A stretch of DNA of 5,130 bases. Source: Halieaceae bacterium. Its GTDB lineage: Bacteria; Pseudomonadota; Gammaproteobacteria; Pseudomonadales; Halieaceae. Position numbers and translations under genes: made by a program. Location of the stretch: assembly GCA_011524755.1 (NCBI GenBank), contig WTJR01000177.1, positions 1 to 5,130 of the forward strand. The letters are read 5' to 3'. Shown here in pieces: positions 1-5,130 of the stretch (the first letter of the stretch is position 1; every line of letters begins with the position of its first letter). The notes under the pieces were generated by a model. It was not told where the DNA came from and did not search any database. It saw only the letters and a list, made by a program, of their open reading frames with translations.

Positions 1-2
1 GG

Positions 3-842
3 CGCAATGTCACTGAGTATTTCAATGCCTATGCACATCGGCTTGCTCAACTAGCCGAAGCGAGTTCCCGGCCAATTATTGTTGGGTTAAACGGTGCACA
101 GGGCTCAGGGAAATCAACGCTAAGTCAGTATCTAAGCCAGATGATGCCAATGCAGCTTGGTGTGGACTGTCACGTTCTCTCTATTGACGACTTTTACTTA
201 TCCAAGGCCAAACGCAAAAGATTAGCGGCTTCGGTTCACCCACTCTTGGCCATTAGAGGTGTACCCGGAACCCACGACGTTCCTAGGCTTTTGGACGCTT
301 TGGCAGATTTTATTGAGCCTAGTGTTCAGTCAGTGACGGTCCCTATTTTCGACAAGCTTAAAGATGACCGCACCAGAAAGGTGCATAAGATCCAAAAGAG
401 TGCAAAGCCAACCATTGTTTTGTTTGAAGGGTGGTGTGTCGGCGTCCCAGCGCAACGCCCACTTTCGCTTTCGGTGCCCGCGAGTAGCTTCGAGTTTTCG
501 AACGACAACAACGGTGTCTGGCGATCCTATGTGAATGAGTGCCTGGGAGGAGACTATGTCGACGTTTTCAAATTGCTCGATCGTTTGAGCATGTTGAAGC
601 CTCCTTGTTTTGAGGCTGTCTATGACTGGCGCGTTGATCAGGAAATACGCCTCGTTGCTCGGCGTCGCCAAAACTCGACAGACGCATCCATCCGCGGCAT
701 GTCGGTTAAAGAAGTAGGGGAGTTTGTCGAGAATTTTCGCCGACTCACTTGTCATGCGATCGAGGTACTGCCCGATCTCGCAGACGAAACCTGGGAGTTA
801 CAGGCTGACCGCTTGGTGCTTCAGGAGCGCTTGCGATCGTGA
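3..842 (+). CDS. D-glycerate 3-kinase-like P-loop kinase (plant GLYK / yeast YGR205W family), 5' end missing
   Basis: Probable cytoplasmic kinase phosphorylating D-glycerate to 3-phosphoglycerate with ATP. The frame is open from the left edge, so 279 residues are visible and the true start lies outside the window. The first internal ATG (141) cannot be the start because the Walker A motif GAQGSGKST lies before it, at 93-119 (visible residues 31-39). Other family marks follow in order: SIDDFYL at about 60-66, HPLLAIRGVPGTHD at 79-92, PIFDKLKDDR at 114-123, VLFEGWCVG at 139-147 (Walker B-like region), and YDWRVDQE at 207-214. This DDFYL / RG-PGTHD / FEGW pattern is typical of the GLYK family rather than of GarK/GlxK-type 2-kinases. 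The family runs to roughly 240-320 residues, so little is missing. It overlaps the next gene by 4 nt. Its position beside glucosylglycerate genes suggests that it recycles the glycerate released by the phosphorylase. The family call is strong; the substrate is inferred from family and context. Confidence 0.88.
   Translation, partial: RNVTEYFNAYAHRLAQLAEASSRPIIVGLNGAQGSGKSTLSQYLSQMMPMQLGVDCHVLSIDDFYLSKAKRKRLAASVHPLLAIRGVPGTHDVPRLLDALADFIEPSVQSVTVPIFDKLKDDRTRKVHKIQKSAKPTIVLFEGWCVGVPAQRPLSLSVPASSFEFSNDNNGVWRSYVNECLGGDYVDVFKLLDRLSMLKPPCFEAVYDWRVDQEIRLVARRRQNSTDASIRGMSVKEVGEFVENFRRLTCHAIEVLPDLADETWELQADRLVLQERLRS
823..827 (+). promoter_or_regulatory. Ribosome binding site for the GTG start at 839
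   Basis: AGGAG lies inside the 3' end of the kinase gene, 11 nt before the GTG at 839. The spacing is slightly long but usable. It supports the GTG start that overlaps the kinase stop (GTGA, 839-842), so ribosomes finishing the kinase could re-initiate here. Confidence 0.5.
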
Positions 843-1669
843 GTGAACTTCCGGTTATTTTTACCGATCTTGATGGAACGCTTTTGGACCACGATACCTA
901 CAGTGCCGAAGAGGCGCGATCCGTCCTTGAAAAGGTGACGGCCAAGGGTATTCCAGTTATTCCCGCAACGAGCAAGACCTATGATGAGGTCGTTGAGTTT
1001 CGCGACTCGATGAATCTGACGCATGCATTTATCGTCGAAAATGGCGCAGCCCTCTATGTGCCGATGGATACCGATATTCGCTGTCCGATGGGCAGTAAAT
1101 TATTTGAGGGCTACTGGGTCCGAGAATTTGGCGTCAAGCGGCAGGCACTTTGCGATGTGCTGGAAGCGCTGGATATGAACGGTTCTTACCAGTTCAAGTC
1201 ATTGACCGATATGCGGACTTCCGAAGTCGCTGACATCACGGGCTTGGACTTGGCATCGGCGCAGCGCGCACAGCACCGTCTCTATTCAGAAACACTGGAT
1301 TGGCGCGATAGCGAAGCGGCATTAACCACATTTTCAGATGTACTCACGGGCATAGGGTTCTCGGTATCTCAGGGCGGGCGTTTCGTACACCTGATGGGAC
1401 CTAATAACAAAGGCATCGCGGCACAGTGGTTTCAAGCGCTTTTAAAACGTGAGGTGACGCCCGATGTCGCGACAATTGCAGCCGGTGACGCGCCGAATGA
1501 TCGCGAGCTTTTGGAGATGGCGGATTACGCGCTTTTGATGCGAAACGCGCGGGGTAAGCCGCTCGAGTTGCAGCGCTCGGGTCCGACGTGGTTATCAGAC
1601 AGTGCGGGCCCAATTGCGTGGGCCAAGGGCATATCAGACATATTAACGAGTATGGGGTGGGACATTTAA
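839..1669 (+). CDS. gpgP: Glucosyl-3-phosphoglycerate phosphatase-like HAD enzyme (MPGP family)
   Basis: Cytoplasmic HAD-superfamily phosphatase of 276 residues, predicted to dephosphorylate glucosyl-3-phosphoglycerate to glucosylglycerate. HAD motif I is FTDLDGTLLD (residues 8-17), with nucleophile D10 and acid/base D12. Motif II is in ATSKT (43-47). The motif III lysine is probably K191 in GPNNKG (187-192), and motif IV is GDAPND (216-221). IVENGAAL (65-72) and the cap stretch AQHRLYSETLDW (144-155) match the mannosyl-3-phosphoglycerate phosphatase (MPGP) subgroup with a C2-type cap, not Cof-type sugar phosphatases in general. The length fits the family. The GTG start sits in the overlap with the kinase stop; the motif I position 8-10 residues in supports it. 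The stop codon shares its last base with the ATG of the synthase gene. MPGP relatives act on mannosyl- or glucosyl-phosphoglycerate; glucose is preferred here because of the downstream phosphorylase. No key residue appears to be missing. Confidence 0.88.
   Translation: MSELPVIFTDLDGTLLDHDTYSAEEARSVLEKVTAKGIPVIPATSKTYDEVVEFRDSMNLTHAFIVENGAALYVPMDTDIRCPMGSKLFEGYWVREFGVKRQALCDVLEALDMNGSYQFKSLTDMRTSEVADITGLDLASAQRAQHRLYSETLDWRDSEAALTTFSDVLTGIGFSVSQGGRFVHLMGPNNKGIAAQWFQALLKREVTPDVATIAAGDAPNDRELLEMADYALLMRNARGKPLELQRSGPTWLSDSAGPIAWAKGISDILTSMGWDI
1654..1660 (+). promoter_or_regulatory. Probable ribosome binding site for the ATG at 1669
   Basis: The G-rich stretch GGGGTGG lies 8 nt before the ATG at 1669, within the 3' end of the phosphatase gene. 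It matches the Shine-Dalgarno consensus imperfectly. It favours 1669 over the upstream in-frame ATG at 1588, which would add 27 residues encoded inside the phosphatase gene. An in-frame GTG at 1657 overlaps the site and is a weaker alternative. Confidence 0.4.
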
Positions 1670-2901
1670 TGGCTGATTTTTATCAAACGCCGTATATCTC
1701 GACATTGCACAATCTGCGTAACAGTGCGGTCGAGGAAATAGAGGCGCAATTAGTTAATTTCTCCAGCACGAGGCCTCTCGGCTTAATCTTACCTTCCTTG
1801 TATTCGGAGCTTGAGACGCCTGCGATGCCCAACATTCGGGAGGAGCTCAAGAAAGTACCTTATCTCTCTCAGATCGTGGTCGGTTTAGACCGCGCTGATG
1901 AAGATGACTTTGCCTCTGCCCTGCGGTTCTTTTCAGAGCTACCTCAACAGCATCGTGTCATGTGGCACGACGGCCCGCGCTTGAGAGCCATTCATTCGGA
2001 GCTAGCAACCAGAGGCTTGGCGCCGCATGAGCCTGGGAAAGGGCGCAACGTCTGGTACTGCATGGGTTACATACTGGCAACCTCGCGAGTCGATGCCGTA
2101 GCACTACACGACTGTGACATCCTCACCTACGATCGTAGTCTGCTGGCACGCTTAATTTACCCTGTCGCGCATCCGCAATTTTCCTTCGAGTTTTGTAAGG
2201 GCTATTACGCGCGTGTTGCGGGCAATAAACTCAACGGCCGGGCCTGTCGGCTTCTGGTAGGGCCATTGATTCACGCCACAAAGCGTGTCCTAGGTGAAAA
2301 CGATTTTCTTAATTATCTCGATAGCTTTCGTTACTTGCTCGCAGGTGAATTCGCCTTTAGGCGTGACCTGTTAAATGACATGCGGGTTCCCAGTGATTGG
2401 GGGCTCGAGATGGGCGTAGCATCTGAGATGTACCGAAATAACAGCACGAATCGTATCTGTCAGGTTGAACTAACTGACTACTACGACCACAAGCATCAGG
2501 ATTTATCAGCAAATGATGCCCAGCGGGGGTTGTCCCGTATGTCGCTGGATATCACGAAATCACTGATACGTAAGTTGGCGATTCAAGGCGAGGTCTTTAA
2601 TCAAGAAACCTTCCGCACGCTCAAGGCGACGTACTACCGAGTTGCACTCGATTATGTAGAGAGCTTCCGTCGAGATGCCATGATGAACGGTCTCGATTTT
2701 GATACCCACGCGGAAGAGCAAGCTGTTGAATTGTTTGCAACCAATATCCTTGAGGCAGGGAAACAATTTCTGGAGCGCCCATTGGACGCTCCGTTTATGC
2801 CGACATGGTCCCGAGTTGTCAGCGCTGTACCCGACATCTATGAGCGTTTGGTGCAAGCAGTTGAGGAGGATCACAAAGAGTTTTCAGTTCGGGGGCGCTA
2901 G
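1669..2901 (+). CDS. gpgS: Glucosyl-3-phosphoglycerate synthase-like glycosyltransferase (GT81-like, GT-A fold)
   Basis: Cytoplasmic retaining glycosyltransferase of 410 residues, predicted to move glucose from NDP-glucose to 3-phosphoglycerate, the first step of glucosylglycerate synthesis. The nucleotide-binding start is LILPSLYSELETPAM (39-53). EPGKGRNVW (121-129) resembles the GKG loop of GpgS. The metal-binding DXD motif is DCD (148-150) in ALHDCDIL. FCKGYYARV (175-183) corresponds to the conserved K-x-Y-x-R stretch, SDWGLEMGVASEMY (242-255) to the GxGxExG-type acceptor region, and DHKHQDLS (273-280) to the metal-coordinating histidine segment near the end of the catalytic domain. Residues from about 290 to 410 form a probably helical tail; this size resembles the longer archaeal/thermophile GpgS enzymes rather than the shorter mycobacterial form. 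The ATG at 1669 shares a base with the phosphatase stop and was chosen because earlier starts fall inside that gene. A mannosyl-3-phosphoglycerate synthase activity cannot be excluded from sequence alone. Confidence 0.82.
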   Translation: MADFYQTPYISTLHNLRNSAVEEIEAQLVNFSSTRPLGLILPSLYSELETPAMPNIREELKKVPYLSQIVVGLDRADEDDFASALRFFSELPQQHRVMWHDGPRLRAIHSELATRGLAPHEPGKGRNVWYCMGYILATSRVDAVALHDCDILTYDRSLLARLIYPVAHPQFSFEFCKGYYARVAGNKLNGRACRLLVGPLIHATKRVLGENDFLNYLDSFRYLLAGEFAFRRDLLNDMRVPSDWGLEMGVASEMYRNNSTNRICQVELTDYYDHKHQDLSANDAQRGLSRMSLDITKSLIRKLAIQGEVFNQETFRTLKATYYRVALDYVESFRRDAMMNGLDFDTHAEEQAVELFATNILEAGKQFLERPLDAPFMPTWSRVVSAVPDIYERLVQAVEEDHKEFSVRGR

Positions 2902-4649
2902 TGGTTGGTCAGAGAGAGCGAGTCCACTTTTTAACAGGTCAGTTGTATCGATCCGTTGTTGGTGAGGAAGGTCTTAAAAAGATTGTTGATGATTTGGTCG
3001 ATGCGATCGGTGCCTCAGCAGCACCTGCTCAGACCGATCCGGCTCATCCTGCAGATCTTTGGTCTCAGCATGATGTCGCGCTCATCACCTACGGTGACTC
3101 GATCGTGGATGGGGGCTCGAAACCTCTCAAGGTGCTGCGTGACTTTTGTGAGACGTGGTTAGGAAACTGCGTCACGTGGGTTCACATTTTGCCTTTCTTT
3201 CCGTGGACGTCGGATGATGGTTTTTCCGTTCTCGACTACTCATCGGTGAACCAGGCGCTAGGCGACTGGAACGATATCAGTGATATCGCGACCGATTATC
3301 GATTGATGGCTGACTTGGTGTTGAATCACTGCTCAAGTCGCTCCGCTTGGTTCGAAAACTTCAAGCAGGGTATCGATCCGGGTAGAGGTTATTTTTTTAC
3401 CAAAGGACCCTCGTTCGATGTCTCGAGGGTCGTAAGACCGCGAACCTCTGATTTGACGATGCCTGTCGTAACGTCGGAGGGTGAACAGCAGGTTTGGTGC
3501 ACCTTTAGTCACGATCAGGTGGATTTCGACTTTTCAAATCCTGACGTGCTGTTGGAGTTCACTCGCATTATCCGGCTGTACCTTGATCGAGGGGTTCGCA
3601 TTTTCAGATTAGATGCGGTCGCTTTTACCTGGAAGCGCTCAGGAACCACCTGCATCAACCTACCCGAAGCTCATGATCTGGTTCGACTACTGCGCTCTCT
3701 CATTGAGTGGGTGCAGCCCGATGCCATCATTATCACCGAGACCAACGTTCCTAATATTGAAAACCTCGCGTACTTTGGCCAGCGCGATGAAGCGCATTGC
3801 ATTTATAACTTCGCACTTCCCCCACTACTCATTCATACCCTCGTAGAGGCTGATAGTTCACGCATTACACGCTGGCTGATGAGTATGCCGCCAGCCATTC
3901 TGGGAACCACCTATTTCAACTTCCTCGCTTCTCACGATGGCATTGGTCTCCGACCGGTCGAGGGTTTGCTCAGCGAAGGTGAGTTGGACTCGATGATCGA
4001 CCGGCTCCAAGAAAATGGCGCTTTGTTGTCCTGGCGTGAACACGCTGATGGGACAAGAACGGTTTATGAAGTAAACGTGTCGTTATTTGACGCCTTCAAA
4101 CATTCAGGTGAGGCAGTTGATCGGACGCTTGACCGCATGATCCTCGCTCATGCGATTTTGCTGGGGTTGGAGGGCGTACCAGCGATCTACTTACATAGCT
4201 TTGTAGCGACCAATAATGACCTGAGTCGTGTCGAGAATACGGGGCACAACCGTGCGATTAATCGTCATCAATGGGCGTTAGATGAGCTCACTGGACTGTT
4301 GAATGATGCCAAGTCGCAGCATGCAAGGTGCCTACAAGCCATTAAGCAATTGATTGACATGCGACAAGGACAACCCGCCTTTCACCCCAACGCGACCCAG
4401 TTCACGCTGAATTGCGGACGGTCAATCTTTGGGTTTTGGCGACAAAGTCCCGACCGTGCACAGAGTATTTTCTGTCTCTATAACGTCACACCCATCAGCA
4501 CCACCATTGCTGCCGCATCGTTGAATTTGGTTGGCAGCGACAGTTGGCGAGACTTGATCAGTGGCGAGACAGTTGATTTGTTCTCGGAGGATCCCACCAT
4601 TGAGCTTGCGCCGTATCAGGCTGTTTGGCTGACTAATACGATGACGTAA
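2901..4649 (+). CDS. Sucrose-phosphorylase-family GH13 enzyme, probable glucosylglycerate phosphorylase (GH13_18)
   Basis: Cytoplasmic glycoside phosphorylase of 582 residues. The predicted reaction is glucosylglycerate + Pi <-> alpha-glucose 1-phosphate + D-glycerate. The (beta/alpha)8 catalytic domain shows ALITYGDSI (60-68), HILPFFPWTSDDGFSVLDY (95-113), DLVLNHCSSRSAWF (138-151), then the three catalytic residues: nucleophile D238 in FRLDAVAFTWK (235-245), acid/base E280 in IITETNVP (277-284) and D346 in ASHDGIGLRP (343-352). NTGHNRAINRH (447-457) is a GH13_18 mark. No signal peptide is visible, as expected for a phosphorylase. Sucrose phosphorylases proper are shorter (about 490-500 residues); the length and the HDGIGLRPxEGLL segment fit the branch containing E. 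coli YcjM and glucosylglycerate phosphorylases. The GTG at 2901 shares its G with the preceding TAG and is the first possible start after an in-frame stop at 2862-2864; only a weak G-run (2891-2895) precedes it. Sucrose, sucrose 6'-phosphate or glucosylglycerol specificity is possible but fits the neighbours less well. Confidence 0.85.
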   Translation: MVGQRERVHFLTGQLYRSVVGEEGLKKIVDDLVDAIGASAAPAQTDPAHPADLWSQHDVALITYGDSIVDGGSKPLKVLRDFCETWLGNCVTWVHILPFFPWTSDDGFSVLDYSSVNQALGDWNDISDIATDYRLMADLVLNHCSSRSAWFENFKQGIDPGRGYFFTKGPSFDVSRVVRPRTSDLTMPVVTSEGEQQVWCTFSHDQVDFDFSNPDVLLEFTRIIRLYLDRGVRIFRLDAVAFTWKRSGTTCINLPEAHDLVRLLRSLIEWVQPDAIIITETNVPNIENLAYFGQRDEAHCIYNFALPPLLIHTLVEADSSRITRWLMSMPPAILGTTYFNFLASHDGIGLRPVEGLLSEGELDSMIDRLQENGALLSWREHADGTRTVYEVNVSLFDAFKHSGEAVDRTLDRMILAHAILLGLEGVPAIYLHSFVATNNDLSRVENTGHNRAINRHQWALDELTGLLNDAKSQHARCLQAIKQLIDMRQGQPAFHPNATQFTLNCGRSIFGFWRQSPDRAQSIFCLYNVTPISTTIAAASLNLVGSDSWRDLISGETVDLFSEDPTIELAPYQAVWLTNTMT

Positions 4650-4737
4650 ACCACGATTTATGGGGCGCTCGACGTGGCTGTCTGAGGGCGCAGGTTCGGC
4701 TGGTCTGAGTCGGCATAACTGTGTGATCATCACCGCC

Positions 4738-5130
4738 ATGCTTGCGATTGGTTTTTTTGTTGTTGCGCTTATTTATTCCGCCGTAGGCTTTGGCGGCGGC
4801 TCAACCTATATTGCGCTGCTGGCTTTAAGTGATCATCCGGCCGAAGTTATCCCCCTCATTGCGCTTCCCTGCAATATTGCGGTGGTCTCTGTGGGTAGCT
4901 ATCTCGCTGTGAACCGACGAGACTTTGATTGGCGGCTGTCCGTTCCGTTTTTTGTAGCCTCCGTCCCTATGGCATTTGTCGGTGGTTTAATCCCACTGGA
5001 CGCTACCGTCTATTTTTTACTGCTGGGCTTTAGCCTCGCTATCGCTGGTGTGAGCTTAATAGTGCGCACGGCACCTGACGGTGCAACGACCTTGGGCGCG
5101 CGCGGCTGGGGGTTGGCCAGTGTTATAGGG
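4738..5130 (+). CDS. TauE/SafE-family membrane permease (sulfite exporter TauE/SafE family), 3' end missing
   Basis: N-terminal 131 residues of an integral inner-membrane protein; the frame runs open through the right edge. The first membrane segment (about residues 1-17) leads into SAVGFGGGSTY (14-24), the glycine-rich motif characteristic of the TauE/SafE (DUF81) family. Further hydrophobic segments lie at about 38-57, 68-83 and 90-108, with basic loops such as NRRDFDWR between them. Family members are proposed exporters or importers of sulfite, sulfoacetate and other small organic anions; the substrate cannot be read here. Full members are usually about 240-270 residues, so roughly half is present. 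The start is uncertain: no clear ribosome site precedes ATG 4738, and in-frame GTG 4723 and ATG 4660 are alternatives. It lies 88 nt after the phosphorylase on the same strand, so it may be read through from the operon, but a functional link to glucosylglycerate is not shown. Confidence 0.82.
   Translation, partial: MLAIGFFVVALIYSAVGFGGGSTYIALLALSDHPAEVIPLIALPCNIAVVSVGSYLAVNRRDFDWRLSVPFFVASVPMAFVGGLIPLDATVYFLLLGFSLAIAGVSLIVRTAPDGATTLGARGWGLASVIG

Noticed and set aside
330..755. Minus-strand reading frame of 141 codons opposite the kinase
   Set aside because: It is antisense to clear kinase family motifs and its translation shows no family features.
141..842. Kinase gene starting at ATG 141
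   Set aside because: The in-frame sequence before it encodes the Walker A motif (93-119) essential to the family, and the frame is open to the left edge, so the gene begins outside the window.
1588..1668. N-terminal extension of the synthase from ATG 1588
   Set aside because: These 27 codons lie wholly within the phosphatase gene, read as a non-family sequence, and the ATG at 1669 fits the stop-start overlap pattern of the operon.
2772..2792. 6-bp inverted repeat GGAGCG/CGCTCC in the synthase gene
   Set aside because: Short, inside coding sequence, no T-run, expected by chance.
2863..2869. GAGGAGG as the ribosome site for the phosphorylase
   Set aside because: It is 31 nt before the GTG at 2901, too far, and no start codon in that frame lies closer; it encodes acidic residues of the synthase tail.
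3273..3290. Two GATATC sites close together as a regulatory repeat
   Set aside because: They encode NDISDIA in frame in the conserved catalytic domain; repeated Asp-Ile codons explain them.
3406..3431. Transcription terminator in the phosphorylase gene
   Set aside because: The stem is followed by no T-run on the + strand, and the nearby T7 precedes it; on the - strand this would be an A-run. It lies in the middle of an intact gene.
4651..4677. CCACG/CGTGG inverted repeat after the phosphorylase stop as a terminator
   Set aside because: Only 5 bp with a 17-nt loop and no following T-run.
4422..4739. Minus-strand reading frame of 105 codons spanning the intergenic gap
   Set aside because: Mostly antisense to the conserved phosphorylase C-terminus, with no recognisable motif and no ribosome site; most likely a shadow frame.

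Overview
The window looks like a piece of a bacterial chromosome, most likely a marine or salt-adapted gammaproteobacterium (possibly of the OM60/NOR5-Halieaceae type). That placement is an inference from gene content, tight gene packing and roughly balanced base composition; no marker gene is present. All real genes are on the + strand.

Layout. (1) 3-842: a D-glycerate 3-kinase-like P-loop kinase, cut by the left edge of the window. (2) 839-1669: a HAD phosphatase of the mannosyl/glucosyl-3-phosphoglycerate phosphatase type (GpgP-like). (3) 1669-2901: a GT-A glycosyltransferase resembling glucosyl-3-phosphoglycerate synthase (GpgS, GT81-like). (4) 2901-4649: a GH13 sucrose-phosphorylase-family enzyme, most probably glucosylglycerate phosphorylase (GH13_18). 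Genes 1/2 overlap by 4 nt, and genes 2/3 and 3/4 each share one base, so the four form one translationally coupled operon whose promoter lies left of the window. After a short gap (4650-4737) without a convincing terminator or promoter comes (5) 4738-5130, the N-terminal part of a TauE/SafE-family membrane protein cut by the right edge.

How the genes fit together. The four operon enzymes can be written as a closed cycle around the compatible solute glucosylglycerate (GG). GpgS joins NDP-glucose and 3-phosphoglycerate to glucosyl-3-phosphoglycerate, and GpgP removes the phosphate to give GG. The phosphorylase splits GG with Pi into glucose 1-phosphate and D-glycerate, and the kinase returns D-glycerate to 3-phosphoglycerate. 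The net sum is NDP-glucose + ATP + H2O -> glucose 1-phosphate + NDP + ADP. Making and breaking the solute are thus encoded in one transcript, which implies control at enzyme level. The enzyme families are read from motifs; the exact sugar (glucose rather than mannose) and the phosphorylase acceptor are inferred mainly from the gene combination.

No RNA genes, CRISPR arrays, insertion sequences or significant repeats were seen. No stretch over 300 bases lacks a gene.
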